Shown in pieces: positions 1 to 9,457 of a DNA stretch of 64,000 nt. The stretch is from Pseudomonadota bacterium (GTDB taxonomy: Bacteria > Pseudomonadota > Gammaproteobacteria > UBA5335). Position 1 is the first letter of the stretch; the number at the start of each line of letters is the position of its first letter. The notes under the pieces were generated by a model that did no database searches, was not told the origin of the DNA, and worked only from the letters and a program-made list of their open reading frames with translations. The position numbers and the translations under genes are program-made. Location of the stretch: NCBI GenBank assembly GCA_002862435.1, contig PKDC01000013.1, positions 1-64,000 on the forward strand, given 5' to 3'.

Positions 1-685
1 ACGCGTCGCGCAGTCGCGCCAGATCGGCTCGTTGCCGACCGGTGGGGTGCAGCGGGGCATGAATGGTGACGCCCAGGTGCCGACGATGGATCACCCAGCG
101 GCGGTCATCGGGCAGGGCCGCAGCCGTGCCGATCAGGGTGATCGGCACGATCGGATAGCCCAGTTCCGCCGCCGTCAGAAACGCGCCCAGGCGAAATGCA
201 CCGAGATCGCCCCGGGGCGGGATGGTCCCTTCGGGGAAAAAGACGAACGCGGCCCCGTCGCGCGCCCGGCGCAGGATCGAGCGGGCGTCCCGTGCCGCGG
301 CAGCGGCGTCCTGCCGTGCCACGAATGCGGTGCCGAGGCGACCGAGCAACCGTCCGGCGAGCGGTACCCGGCTCATTTCCCGTTTCACCACGAATGCGTA
401 GCCGGCCGGTAGAACGCCCATCAACAGCAGGCCATCGAGATAGCTGGCGTGGTTGGCGACGACGATCGCTCGTCCAGCGGGCAAGTGCTCGGCGCCGAGG
501 ACGGTCGGGCGCAGTCCGCACAGCGTCCAGGCGCTGCGCATCGCCCACCGCGCGACGCGCTGACGCATTCTCAATCCCGGTAGAATCAGGATGGGCGGTG
601 CGGACACGAGCACCACGGCGATAAAGCAGGACCAGCACCACCATGAATAGAGGTGGCTGCGGCATGAGCGGGGGGCGACGGACAT
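1..685 (-). CDS. PlsC-like lysophospholipid acyltransferase (C-terminus cut by window edge)
   Basis: Probable 1-acyl-glycerol-3-phosphate acyltransferase, which moves an acyl chain onto lysophosphatidic acid at the inner membrane. 228 residues are visible and the frame stays open to base 1. A hydrophobic segment lies at about residues 20-36. The acyltransferase motif I NHASYLD is at 78-84 and motif III FPEGT at about 150-154, followed by GAFRLGAF, which is typical of the family. I chose the ATG at 685; there is no strong ribosome binding site, and an ATG about 39 codons in would lose the membrane segment. Divergent from the next gene. Family certain, substrate not. Confidence 0.85.
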   Translation of the reverse strand, partial: MSVAPRSCRSHLYSWWCWSCFIAVVLVSAPPILILPGLRMRQRVARWAMRSAWTLCGLRPTVLGAEHLPAGRAIVVANHASYLDGLLLMGVLPAGYAFVVKREMSRVPLAGRLLGRLGTAFVARQDAAAAARDARSILRRARDGAAFVFFPEGTIPPRGDLGAFRLGAFLTAAELGYPIVPITLIGTAAALPDDRRWVIHRRHLGVTIHAPLHPTGRQRADLARLRDA

Positions 686-721
686 GGCACCGTTGGAACG
701 GATGACGACTGGGTTTCCCTT

Positions 722-1828
722 ATGGTCTCGATCGCCCGCCACGTCAAGGCTGCCCGGACGATGAATGATCTCGCCTCCGGGGGTGGCGCCCGGCCGCCCG
801 TGCCGACGCGGGAGTTGTCCTGGACGGCGCAACGTCGCCAGTTCTGGGTGCGTTACTTCTTCCTCTCGTTGCTGGTCCTCTATTTCCTCAGCGTCGAGAC
901 CGTTGCGCCGGTGCTGTGGGGCTTGGACGGCGTGCTGGTCCTCGCGGGCGTCCAGGCGGTGCTGATCGGGGTCTCCATGGTCTGGGCTCGCCTCCGGCCC
1001 CTTTCCACCTGGCGGGTCGCGGCGGGATTCTGGATCGACTATCTGCTGCTCGGGCTCATGGTCACGCATGACCCGAATGCGGCGCTGCCCTCGGCGCCGA
1101 TCCTGCTGACCGTGCTGTTCGGCCATGGTTTGCGCTTTGGCCCGCTCGCGCTCGAATCGGTGCTCGGCGGCAGCCTTCTGGTCTTGCCGGCCATCATGAC
1201 GCTGCGCGCGTCCCTCGCCGGCATCATGCCCGAGACCGCGACCTTCATGACCTTGTTCCTGTACGCCGTGCTGGCGATGTACGGCGCCATGCTGATCTGG
1301 CGCAGCGAGCGTCTGCGACGCAGCCTGGATCGCCATAGCCCGCTCGACGTCGCGACCGGCGTGCGGACCCGTCGCGCGCTGGCGGAGCAGGCCGACGTGC
1401 TGTTCAACATGCACGCGCGCAGCGGCCGGCCGCTGGTGCTGGTGCTGTTTCAGCTCACGCTTCCCGATCAGCCCGATGCAGCCATTCGGGGCGATCTGCG
1501 TCGCCGGATCCTGCGCACCTGCGGTGAAGTGTTGCGTTATGGCCTGCGCAGCTACGATCTCGCCGGACGGCAGGACGACGACCGTTTCGTGGTGCTGCTT
1601 CCGGATACCGATGAGGCGGAAGGTGCCGTGGCCGCGACCCGCTTGCAGCAGGCGCTGCTGCGACGACTGAGCCAGGTCTGGGGTGCGCCGGTGCAGGTGC
1701 ACATGGCCCGGGTCCAGGCGCCCGGGGACGGCGGCGACTATGGTCGCTTGCTGGCGCACGCGCTGGCGTGCATGGATGAGACGGTGCAGGCGCCGCCGGG
1801 CGGGCCCCCGGCCGACACGCGACCATGA
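722..1828 (+). CDS. Membrane protein with degenerate GGDEF domain
   Basis: 368 residues. The first half has about six hydrophobic segments (roughly residues 40-190). The second half resembles a diguanylate cyclase domain: a DxxTGVRTRRAL-like start near 210 and GRQDDDRFVVLLP where an active enzyme has GG(D/E)EF. The signature is lost (QDDD), so c-di-GMP synthesis is unlikely; a sensory or c-di-GMP/GTP-binding role is inference. The ATG at 761 is an alternative start, as neither has a good Shine-Dalgarno sequence. The stop overlaps the xerD start (ATGA), suggesting translational coupling. Confidence 0.7.
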   Translation: MVSIARHVKAARTMNDLASGGGARPPVPTRELSWTAQRRQFWVRYFFLSLLVLYFLSVETVAPVLWGLDGVLVLAGVQAVLIGVSMVWARLRPLSTWRVAAGFWIDYLLLGLMVTHDPNAALPSAPILLTVLFGHGLRFGPLALESVLGGSLLVLPAIMTLRASLAGIMPETATFMTLFLYAVLAMYGAMLIWRSERLRRSLDRHSPLDVATGVRTRRALAEQADVLFNMHARSGRPLVLVLFQLTLPDQPDAAIRGDLRRRILRTCGEVLRYGLRSYDLAGRQDDDRFVVLLPDTDEAEGAVAATRLQQALLRRLSQVWGAPVQVHMARVQAPGDGGDYGRLLAHALACMDETVQAPPGGPPADTRP

Positions 1829-2721
1829 GCGCCGCTCCGGATGCGACGCTTGTCGATGCATTCCTCATGCGTCTGTGGGCCGAACGGGGCATCTCGCCGC
1901 ACACCCGCGCGGCCTATCGGCGCGACTTGCTGGGCTTGGCCGGCTGGCTGGCCGCACGCGGGATGGATCTGGCCGCCGCGGGACCGGCCGAGCTTCAGGC
2001 ATTGCTCGCCGAACGGATGCAGCATGGGATCAGTGCCCGCTCCGTGGCGCGGCAACTGTCCGCGTGGCGGCAGTTCTACGCCGATCGGGCGCGCCAGGAA
2101 CACGGCATCGACCCGACGCTGGATCTGCTGCCGCCCCGGCTGCCGCGCCGGTTGCCGCAGGTGCTCGGCGAATCCGAGGTCGAGCGCCTGCTCGACGTCG
2201 CCACGCCCGATACGCCGCGCGGATTGCGCGATCGCGCCATGCTGGAGCTGCTCTACGCGACCGGGCTGCGCGTCTCCGAACTCGTCGGGCTCGAACTCGG
2301 GCAGATCGACCTGCGCATGGGCTGGGTGAGGGTCTACGGCAAGGGGCGCAAGGAGCGTCTCGTCCCCATGGGGGAGGAGGCGCTGCACTGGGTCACGCGC
2401 TATCTGGCGGAGGCCCGCCCCGTGCTGCTCGCCGGGCGGCGGGCCGATGCCCTGTTTCCGGGGCGGGGTGCGGCACCGTTGACCCGCCAGGCCTGCTGGT
2501 ACCGGATACGCGCGCTGGGCCGGGCCGCAGGGATCCGCAAGGCCTTTTCGCCGCATGGCCTCCGGCATGCCTTCGCCACGCATCTGCTCGATCATGGCGC
2601 CGATCTGCGCATGGTGCAGATGTTGCTGGGCCACAGCGATCTGTCCACCACCCAGATCTATACCCATGTCGCCCAGGCGCGCCTGAAGGCGTTGCATGCC
2701 GCGCATCATCCGCGCGGCTGA
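1825..2721 (+). CDS. xerD: Site-specific tyrosine recombinase XerD
   Basis: 298 residues, normal for XerD, which with XerC resolves chromosome dimers at dif. An N-terminal SAM-like core-binding domain is followed by the catalytic domain. The active-site set can be seen: Arg in ATGLRVSE, Lys in YGKGRKER, the HxxR in SPHGLRHAF, His in LLGHSD and the nucleophile Tyr in TQIYTHV. It starts inside the stop of the GGDEF-like gene. XerC is the only close alternative; the general sequence favours XerD. Confidence 0.9.
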   Translation: MSAAPDATLVDAFLMRLWAERGISPHTRAAYRRDLLGLAGWLAARGMDLAAAGPAELQALLAERMQHGISARSVARQLSAWRQFYADRARQEHGIDPTLDLLPPRLPRRLPQVLGESEVERLLDVATPDTPRGLRDRAMLELLYATGLRVSELVGLELGQIDLRMGWVRVYGKGRKERLVPMGEEALHWVTRYLAEARPVLLAGRRADALFPGRGAAPLTRQACWYRIRALGRAAGIRKAFSPHGLRHAFATHLLDHGADLRMVQMLLGHSDLSTTQIYTHVAQARLKALHAAHHPRG

Positions 2722-2727
2722 GGCGGG

Positions 2728-3051
2728 TCAGCGTTCGAGGAGTTCCCGCTTGCCGGGCTTGCCGTCCCATTCGGTGGCGTCGGCGGGCGGATCCTTTTTC
2801 TCCGTCAACACCGGCCAGCTCTTGGCCAGATCGGCGTTGATCGCCAGGAAGGGCGCCTGATCATTGCTGAGATCGTCTTCGGAGAAGATGGCCTGGGCGG
2901 GGCATTCGGGTTCGCACAGCGTGCAGTCGATGCATTCCTCGGGGTCGATCACCAGCATGTTGGGGCCTTCGTGGAAGCAGTCCACGGGGCAGACCTCCAC
3001 GCAATCGGTGTATTTGCACTTGATGCAATTTTCGGTGACGACGTAAGTCAT
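2728..3051 (-). CDS. fdxA: 7Fe/8Fe-type ferredoxin FdxA
   Basis: 107-residue soluble electron carrier of the Azotobacter FdI family. The N-terminal half has the cysteine patterns [11 protein letters not shown] and [12 protein letters not shown], which ligate a 3Fe-4S and a 4Fe-4S cluster; the acidic C-terminal extension ([17 protein letters not shown]-like end) is typical of FdxA. It is convergent with xerD, with only a few bases between the stops. Its physiological partner cannot be told from context. Confidence 0.92.
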   Translation of the reverse strand: MTYVVTENCIKCKYTDCVEVCPVDCFHEGPNMLVIDPEECIDCTLCEPECPAQAIFSEDDLSNDQAPFLAINADLAKSWPVLTEKKDPPADATEWDGKPGKRELLER

Positions 3052-3139
3052 GAACCCTCTCCCTCAGCGTGGCCCGGCAGGAGATGCAAACCACTGGGGG
3101 CGAAATTCTAGCGATTCGGACCCACGCTGGCGAGTGTGC

Positions 3140-3679
3140 TCAGCGGGCGCCGGGCCGGACGTCGAGATCGCGCGGCGGATAGTCATCGCGGCGGCGATCG
3201 GCGAAATAATCCTGCAGGGTGATGCGCACGGTGTGGAAGGCCAGTTCATCCCACGGAATTTCGGCTTCCGTGAAGAGGCGGGTTTCCAGCGACTCGATGC
3301 CGGGTGAAAAATCCAGATCCAGCAGTCGGGCCCGGAAGAAGACATAGATCTGATGGATGTGCGGCAGATCGAACAGGCGGTAGAGCGCGTCGATCTCGAC
3401 CCGCGCGTTGGCCTCTTCCAGTGTTTCCCGGATCGCTCCCTGGCGGGTGGTCTCGCCGTTTTCGAGAAAGCCCGCAGGCAGTGTCCAGTAGCCGCGCCGG
3501 GGATGGATCGCGCGCCGGCACAGCAGCACCTGATCCTCCCACGTCGGGATGCAGCCGACGATCATGCGCGGATTGTCGTAGTGGACCAGATCGCAGGTCT
3601 CGCAGACAAAGCGGGCCAGATGATCCCCATCGGGAATCTTGTGGACGACGGGTTGGGCGCAGTGAGGACAGAATTTCAT
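3140..3679 (-). CDS. Nudix hydrolase with N-terminal zinc ribbon
   Basis: 179 residues. The N-terminus has CPHC and CETC pairs (zinc ribbon); the Nudix box begins at GFLENGET and contains the catalytic REtLEE core. The last Gly of the classical box is replaced (EEANARV), which is usual for this subfamily. It probably hydrolyses a nucleoside diphosphate derivative such as ADP-ribose or NADH, but the substrate cannot be read from sequence. Divergent from mutL, leaving about 110 bp for both promoters. Confidence 0.85.
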   Translation of the reverse strand: MKFCPHCAQPVVHKIPDGDHLARFVCETCDLVHYDNPRMIVGCIPTWEDQVLLCRRAIHPRRGYWTLPAGFLENGETTRQGAIRETLEEANARVEIDALYRLFDLPHIHQIYVFFRARLLDLDFSPGIESLETRLFTEAEIPWDELAFHTVRITLQDYFADRRRDDYPPRDLDVRPGAR

Positions 3680-3792
3680 GGTGGACGGCTTGCTGGGGCG
3701 GGCGAAATTGCGCGACGGATCGCATTAATGGTCCCACTGCAGTCCAGCGCTGTCCATCCCGGAGGGCGTGCCTCTGATAAAATCGGGCCATC

Positions 3793-5595
3793 ATGTCGAT
3801 TGCCCGCCTGCCCGATGCCCTGATCAACCAGATTGCCGCCGGCGAGGTGGTGGCGCGACCGGCCTCGGTGGTCAAGGAGCTGGTGGAGAACAGTCTGGAT
3901 GCGGGGGCGCGCAGGATCCAGATCGAGGTGGAGCGGGGCGGGATCGGCCTGATCCGGGTGACGGACGATGGGGCGGGCATCGCGCCCCAGGAGCTCCAGC
4001 TGGCCCTGGAACGTCATGCCACCAGCAAGATCCGCAGTCTCGCGGATCTGGAACGGATCGCGACCCTGGGATTTCGCGGCGAGGCACTGCCCAGCATCGC
4101 GGCGGTGTCCCGTTTCAGCCTGACCTCGCGCACGGCCGACAGCCCCCATGCCTGGCGCGTGGAGGTGCAGGATGGCGGCCTGTCTGAACCCCTGCCCGCG
4201 CCCCATCCGCCAGGGACCCAGGTCAGTGTACGGGAGCTGTTTCACAATACCCCGGCGCGGCGCAAGTTCCTGCGCAGCGAACGCACCGAATTCGACCATC
4301 TCGCGCGGGTGGTGCTCCAGCTCGCCCTCGCCGAGCCCCAGGTCGGACTGACGCTGACCCACAATGGCCGCACCCTCTGGCAACTGCCGCCGGCCGATGA
4401 GCTGCGGGTCGTGGAGTCTCGCCTGGCCATCTTGTTGGGCGCGGATTTTCTGCGTCACGCGTTGCATCTTCAGCACGCGGGCGCGGCTGCGGCGCTGGCG
4501 GGCTGGATTGCCGTTCCGGCCTTCTCCCGTGCCCAGCCCGATGCCCAACACCTGTACATCAACGGCCGCTGGGTGCGTGACAAGGGGCTCGCCCATGCCG
4601 TGCGCCAGGCTTATCGCGATGTGCTGCACCACCAGCGCCACCCCGCCTATGTCCTGCACCTGAGCCTGGATCCGGAGTCGGTGGATGTGAACGTGCATCC
4701 GGCCAAGCACGAGATCCGGCTGCGCGATGCCCGGCAGGTGCATGACTTCGTGGCCCGCACCCTGGAAGAGGCGCTGGCCGCAGTGCGTCCGGGTCCTGAT
4801 GCGGGGCACGGGATCAGCCGCATGCCGGGATCGGTGCCGGGTGTCGATCCGGTGCCGGAACAGGACCATCTGGCCCTGCGCGTTGCCGAGCCGGCGCCAG
4901 CCTATGCCTTTCCTGGGCTGGAAAGCAGCACACCCGCGATGCGCAACACGGCGTTTCCCGCCGCCTTGGCACGGATCGCAGCAGACCCCGTCGCGTCCGC
5001 CGGGGTCGATGCGCAAGCCTTGGGTTTCGCGCTGGGGCAGTTGCACGGCATTTATCTTCTGGCCCAGAACGCCACCGGCCTCGTGGTGGTGGATATTCAT
5101 GCCGCCCATGAGCGGATCCTCTACGAGCGCCTGAAAACCCTGAGCGCGACGGGATCTGTTCCCTGCCAAGCCTTGCTGGTGCCGGTGGAAATTTCCCTGA
5201 GCCCGGTGCAGGCGGATTGGGTGGAGCGCTGGGCGCCCCGCTGGATGGATTGGGGCCTGGAAGTGGATCGCACCGGACCGACCACAGCAAGCTTGCGGGC
5301 CTTGCCGGCGGACGTGCCGGCGCGCGATCCCGTCGGCCTGTTTCGCGACCTGCTGGCCGATCTCATGGCGGATGGGGCGAGCGCCCGACTGGAGGATCAG
5401 CACCAGGCCCTGATGGCTTCATTGGCCTGCCATGGCGCGGTGCGGGCCGGACGCGCCATGACCCTGCCGGAGCTCAATGCCCTGCTGCGCGATATGGAGC
5501 GCACCGAGCGCTCAGGCCAGTGCAACCATGGCCGTCCCACCTGGGTGCAACTGGATCGGGCGGCGCTGGATCGATTGTTTCTGCGCGGGCGCTGA
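3793..5595 (+). CDS. mutL: DNA mismatch repair protein MutL
   Basis: 600 residues. The GHKL ATPase domain has all its motifs: ELVENSLDAGA, DDGAGI, GFRGEAL and the GTQVSVRELFHNTPAR lid. A variable linker lies at about 330-410. The C-terminal dimerisation domain carries DIHAAHERILYE, a form of the DQHA(x)2E(x)4E endonuclease motif, plus ACHGAVRAG and CNHGRPTW. It is therefore probably the nicking type of MutL found in species without MutH. It couples MutS mismatch recognition to strand removal. miaA starts 2 nt after the stop. Confidence 0.95.
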   Translation: MSIARLPDALINQIAAGEVVARPASVVKELVENSLDAGARRIQIEVERGGIGLIRVTDDGAGIAPQELQLALERHATSKIRSLADLERIATLGFRGEALPSIAAVSRFSLTSRTADSPHAWRVEVQDGGLSEPLPAPHPPGTQVSVRELFHNTPARRKFLRSERTEFDHLARVVLQLALAEPQVGLTLTHNGRTLWQLPPADELRVVESRLAILLGADFLRHALHLQHAGAAAALAGWIAVPAFSRAQPDAQHLYINGRWVRDKGLAHAVRQAYRDVLHHQRHPAYVLHLSLDPESVDVNVHPAKHEIRLRDARQVHDFVARTLEEALAAVRPGPDAGHGISRMPGSVPGVDPVPEQDHLALRVAEPAPAYAFPGLESSTPAMRNTAFPAALARIAADPVASAGVDAQALGFALGQLHGIYLLAQNATGLVVVDIHAAHERILYERLKTLSATGSVPCQALLVPVEISLSPVQADWVERWAPRWMDWGLEVDRTGPTTASLRALPADVPARDPVGLFRDLLADLMADGASARLEDQHQALMASLACHGAVRAGRAMTLPELNALLRDMERTERSGQCNHGRPTWVQLDRAALDRLFLRGR

Positions 5596-5597
5596 GG

Positions 5598-6551
5598 GTG
5601 GACCGCGCACGCCAGATCCCGGTGCTGGCCTTGCTGGGGCCGACTGCAGTGGGCAAGACCGACCTTGCCTTGGCGCTGGCCGAGCGCTGGCCGGTGGATG
5701 TGGTCAACATGGATTCAGCCCAGGTCTATCGGGGCATGGACATCGGCACCGCCAAGCCCGACGCGGACGCGCGCGCGCGGGTACCGCATCATCTGTTCGA
5801 TCAGGTGGATCCCGCTGAACCCTATTCGGCCGGTCGCTTCGTGACGGATGCCCGGGCGGCGATCCAGACGATCCAGCAGGCCGGACGCGTTCCCTTGCTG
5901 GTGGGCGGGACCGTGCTGTATTACCGGGCGCTGCGCGATGGACTGGCGCCCCTGCCGGCCGCGGACCCAGTCGTGCGGACCGAGCTGACCGCGCGCGCCG
6001 CTCAAGTCGGTTGGCCCGCCTTGCACGCCGAGCTGGCCGATGTCGATCCGGCAGCGGGCGCGCGCATCCATCCCCATGATGCCCAGCGTATCCAGCGTGC
6101 GCTGGAGGTTTTGCGACTCACCGGTGTCCCTCTCAGCAGCCACTGGGCGCGCGCGGCCCACTCGGGGCTCGCGCTCCATACGCTGGCGCTGATACCGGGG
6201 GATCGGGCCTGGCTGCACCAGCGCATTGCTCAGCGGCTGGAGGCCATGTTCGCCGCCGGCTTCGTGGCGGAAGTCGCACGATTGCAGGCGCGGGGCGATT
6301 TGCATGCCGACCTTCCCGCCTTGCGTGCCGTGGGCTATCGGCAGGTCTGGGCCTGCCTGGAAGGGCGGCTGGATGAAGCGCTTTTGTTCCAGTCGGCGTT
6401 GCAGGCCACCCGCCAGTTTGCCAAGCGTCAGTTGACAGCGCTGCGCCCGCTGCCCGGCGTCATGGCTTTACATGCGGAAAATCGGGCAGCGCGGGCGCAG
6501 GCAGTCGATTATTTTGCGGCTGTTCTGGATCAATCGGATAAGCGTGGATGA
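5598..6551 (+). CDS. miaA: tRNA dimethylallyltransferase MiaA
   Basis: 317 residues from a GTG at 5598. The enzyme transfers dimethylallyl to A37 of tRNAs reading UNN codons. The P-loop GPTAVGKT is at about 14-21, followed by the substrate-binding stretches NMDSAQVYRGMDIGTAKP and LVGGTVLYYRAL (the family has GGTxLYxxAL). The frame is open further upstream inside mutL, but nothing there resembles MiaA, and the GTG lies 2 nt behind the mutL stop with a GAGG in the junction. The mutL-miaA-hfq order is classical for gammaproteobacteria. Confidence 0.93.
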   Translation: MDRARQIPVLALLGPTAVGKTDLALALAERWPVDVVNMDSAQVYRGMDIGTAKPDADARARVPHHLFDQVDPAEPYSAGRFVTDARAAIQTIQQAGRVPLLVGGTVLYYRALRDGLAPLPAADPVVRTELTARAAQVGWPALHAELADVDPAAGARIHPHDAQRIQRALEVLRLTGVPLSSHWARAAHSGLALHTLALIPGDRAWLHQRIAQRLEAMFAAGFVAEVARLQARGDLHADLPALRAVGYRQVWACLEGRLDEALLFQSALQATRQFAKRQLTALRPLPGVMALHAENRAARAQAVDYFAAVLDQSDKRG

Positions 6552-6685
6552 GCGCAATCATGCTATGCTTTTCCGGCGCCCTGAAAGGGTGCGGAAATGT
6601 CGGATTTGGATAATCATTTTTTCAACATGCGGTACCGCCCGACCTCAAAGGCAGGCGACCATAATAACAATGCTGGAGTGATGTC

Positions 6686-6946
6686 ATGGCGAAAGGACAG
6701 TCTTTGCAGGAGCCTTTCCTCAATGCCCTGCGCAAAGAGCGCATTCCCGTCTCGATCTACCTGGTCAATGGGATCAAGCTGCAGGGCCATATCGATTCGT
6801 TTGATCAATTCGTGGTCCTGCTGAAAAACACCGTCAGCCAGATGGTCTACAAACACGCCATTTCGACCATCGTGCCATCCCGGAACGTCAAGCTGAGCGA
6901 TCCAGATGCCCCGGAAGTGGTCGACCCCAATGACGGGAATTTCTAA
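6686..6946 (+). CDS. hfq: RNA chaperone Hfq
   Basis: 86 residues, an Sm-fold protein that forms hexamers and pairs small RNAs with mRNAs. The Sm1 motif ([27 protein letters not shown]) and Sm2 motif ([10 protein letters not shown]) are intact; Gln8 (QEPFLN) and the RNA-binding proximal-face residues are present. The C-terminal tail is short (about 20 residues, acidic). GGAG lies 8 nt before the ATG. It sits 134 nt behind miaA and is followed by hflX within 31 nt. Confidence 0.97.
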   Translation: MAKGQSLQEPFLNALRKERIPVSIYLVNGIKLQGHIDSFDQFVVLLKNTVSQMVYKHAISTIVPSRNVKLSDPDAPEVVDPNDGNF

Positions 6947-6977
6947 CCCTGACTGATTGTTCCTGAAAGGGGCGTCC

Positions 6978-8264
6978 ATGTTCGAACGCCCCGTAATCGA
7001 TCCCCGCTGCGTGCTGGTGAGCCTGGACATTGGCGCGCGCGATGCCGCCTCCCATGCCGAATTCGAGGAGCTGGCCCGCTCGGCCGGCGCCGAGGTGGTC
7101 GCGCGCGTGGGGGGGCATCGCGCCAGCCCGGAGCCGAAATACTTCGTCGGCACCGGCAAGGCCGAGGAAATCCGGGCCGTGGTACAGGAGGCGGGCGCCG
7201 GCCTGGTGCTGGTCAATCACCCCTTGTCGCCCAGCCAGGAGCGCAATCTGGAGGCGCTGATCCAGTGTCGGGTGCTGGACCGGACCGGCCTCATCCTCGA
7301 CATTTTTGCGCAGCGCGCCCGTTCCTTCGAGGGCAAGTTGCAGGTGGAGCTGGCCCAGTTGCGCCATTTGGCGACTCGCCTGGTGCGGGGCTGGTCCCAT
7401 CTGGAACGCCAGAAAGGGGGTATTGGCCTGCGCGGCCCGGGTGAAACCCAGCTCGAAAGCGATCGCCGTCTCCTGCGCGCCCGAGTCGATCAATTGGAGC
7501 GCCGCCTGGTCCGGGTGGGTCGGCAACGTGCCCAGGGGCGCGCCCTGCGCCAGCGCAGCGCGGTGCCGACGGTGGCCCTGGTGGGGTATACCAACGCCGG
7601 CAAGTCGACGCTGTTCAATGCCCTGGCCGGGGCGACCGCCTATGCCGCCGACCAGCTTTTCGCGACCCTGGATCCCACTGCGCGCCAACTGGATCTGGGT
7701 ACCCTGCGCGTTGTGCTGGTCGATACGGTGGGCTTCGTGCGCGATCTGCCGCACGAACTGGTGGCCGCATTCCGTGCCACGCTGGAGGAAACTCGTCAGG
7801 CGGACCTGTTGTTGCAGGTGGTCGATGCCAGTGATCCGGAGGCGGACCTGCAACAGGCCGCGGTTGCCGAAGTCCTTGCGCAAATCGAGGCGGATGAGAT
7901 TCCGCGCTTGATGGTCTTCAACAAGATCGATCTGGTTGATTGGCCCGCCGAGATCCGCCGCGATGGGATGGGCGATCCCGTGGCGGTGCATCTTTCAGCG
8001 CATACGGGCGCGGGCCTGGAAGAACTGCGATCCGCTATTCAGCAGTATTTCCAGGGGCGCAGCGCATGTCAGTGGCTGCATCTGGCACATGCCGAAGGTG
8101 GGATTCGGGCACGCCTGTATGCGGCGGGCGCGGTACGCGCCGAACGCATCGAGGACGATGGCTGGTGGCTGCAGGTGGAAGGTCCACCCGATCGTCTGGC
8201 GGAGATGATGCGCAAGCCTCTCGACGGTGGGACTGCGGTTGCCCCTGCGACAGGTCATCCCTAG
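6978..8264 (+). CDS. hflX: Ribosome-associated GTPase HflX
   Basis: 428 residues from the ATG at 6978, which has GAAAGGGG just upstream; a TTG seven codons earlier is less likely. The HflX N-terminal domain is followed by the glycine-rich linker GPGETQLESDRR and a G domain: G1 GYTNAGKST, G3 DTVGFVRDLP, G4 NKIDL. HflX splits and rescues stalled ribosomes, especially under heat stress. Part of the hfq-hflX-hflK-hflC run. Confidence 0.94.
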   Translation: MFERPVIDPRCVLVSLDIGARDAASHAEFEELARSAGAEVVARVGGHRASPEPKYFVGTGKAEEIRAVVQEAGAGLVLVNHPLSPSQERNLEALIQCRVLDRTGLILDIFAQRARSFEGKLQVELAQLRHLATRLVRGWSHLERQKGGIGLRGPGETQLESDRRLLRARVDQLERRLVRVGRQRAQGRALRQRSAVPTVALVGYTNAGKSTLFNALAGATAYAADQLFATLDPTARQLDLGTLRVVLVDTVGFVRDLPHELVAAFRATLEETRQADLLLQVVDASDPEADLQQAAVAEVLAQIEADEIPRLMVFNKIDLVDWPAEIRRDGMGDPVAVHLSAHTGAGLEELRSAIQQYFQGRSACQWLHLAHAEGGIRARLYAAGAVRAERIEDDGWWLQVEGPPDRLAEMMRKPLDGGTAVAPATGHP

Positions 8265-8329
8265 AATGCCTCGGGCATGCACATCGGAAGCCAACAGCTT
8301 TCCAAATCTACGGTGGGAGACGGTTTTTC

Positions 8330-9457
8330 ATGGCGTGGAATGAACCGGGTGGACACGACCCCTGGGGGGGGCAGAATCGCAAGCCGGGCGGCCCTCCCGA
8401 CCTCGATGAGGTTTTGCGTAAATTGCGCCAGCGCCTGCCGAGTTGGGGAGGGGGCGGCGGCGGTAACAGCGCTGCAGGTCTCGGTCTGGCCGTGGCGGGC
8501 GTGCTGGTGCTGTGGCTGCTGTCCGGGCTTTACATCATCGATCCCGCCGAGCGCGGCGTGGTGCTGCGTTTTGGCCAGTTCCAGCGCATCACCCTTGAAG
8601 GACCGCGCTGGCATTTTCCCTACCCCATTGAGCGGGTTGAGAAAATCAACGTCGACAGCATCCGCACCAGCACCCACAAAGGGCTGATGCTCACGCGCGA
8701 CGAAAATATCGTGAACGTGGAAGTGGCAGTCCAGTACCGCGTCGCCGATGCCCAGCACTTTTTGTTCAATGTGCGTGAGCCCGAGGGAACCCTGCGTGAT
8801 GCCACCATCAGCGCGGTGCGCGAGGTGATCGGCACCAGCGCCATGGATTTCGTGCTGGGCGAGGGCCGCAGCGAAGTGGCGGCGCGCACCCAGGACCTGT
8901 TGCAAAAGACGCTGGACAGCTACGGCACGGGGCTGGTGGTGACCTCGGTCAACCTGCAGGACGCCCAGCCGCCGGAACAGGTTCAATCCGCTTTCGAGGA
9001 CGCCATCAAGGCCCGCGAAGACAAGCAGCGCATCATCAACGAAGCCTACGCGCATGCCAATGCCATTCTGCCGCAGGCTCGTGGTGCTTCAGCGCGCCAA
9101 CTGGAAGAGGCGCAGGCCTATCGCGAACGGCGGGTGGCCGAGGCGCAGGGTGAGGCCGATCGTTTCCTGGCGCTGGCGGGGGAGTACCGGCAGGCGCCGG
9201 AGGTCACCCGGCGCCGACTCTATCTTGAAACCATGGAACGCGTGCTGGCCGCCAATCCCAAGGTGGTGGTCGAGGCGGGGAATGGCAATAACGTGATGTA
9301 CCTGCCGTTGGATCGTTGGCTGAAGGAAGCCCCGGCGCGGGTTGGCGTTTCCCCTGCTGAGGGCGCGCCGCCAGCGGTGCCCGAGCCCTCGGCGCGTGGC
9401 TCGATCCAGGAGCAGCAATCCGGTTATGACCGCAGTGGCCGGGGGAGAGTGCGATGA
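8330..9457 (+). CDS. hflK: FtsH-regulating membrane protein HflK
   Basis: 375 residues. The N-terminus is Gly/Pro-rich (MAWNEPGGHDPWGG), followed by one membrane segment at about 48-68, then a SPFH/band-7 domain (YIIDPAERGVVLRFGQF) and a coiled-coil region with repeated EAQAYRERRVAEAQGEA-type heptads. HflK and HflC form a large periplasm-facing cage around the FtsH protease. The reading frame is open far upstream, but the MAWNEPG start is the conserved one. The stop overlaps the hflC start (ATGA). Confidence 0.94.
   Translation: MAWNEPGGHDPWGGQNRKPGGPPDLDEVLRKLRQRLPSWGGGGGGNSAAGLGLAVAGVLVLWLLSGLYIIDPAERGVVLRFGQFQRITLEGPRWHFPYPIERVEKINVDSIRTSTHKGLMLTRDENIVNVEVAVQYRVADAQHFLFNVREPEGTLRDATISAVREVIGTSAMDFVLGEGRSEVAARTQDLLQKTLDSYGTGLVVTSVNLQDAQPPEQVQSAFEDAIKAREDKQRIINEAYAHANAILPQARGASARQLEEAQAYRERRVAEAQGEADRFLALAGEYRQAPEVTRRRLYLETMERVLAANPKVVVEAGNGNNVMYLPLDRWLKEAPARVGVSPAEGAPPAVPEPSARGSIQEQQSGYDRSGRGRVR

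Noticed and set aside
3676-5403. 575-codon minus-strand open frame opposite mutL
   Set aside because: No recognisable domain; mutL explains the region.
5217-5597. Upstream extension of the miaA frame into mutL
   Set aside because: The added residues show no MiaA similarity; the GTG at 5598 directly follows the mutL stop.
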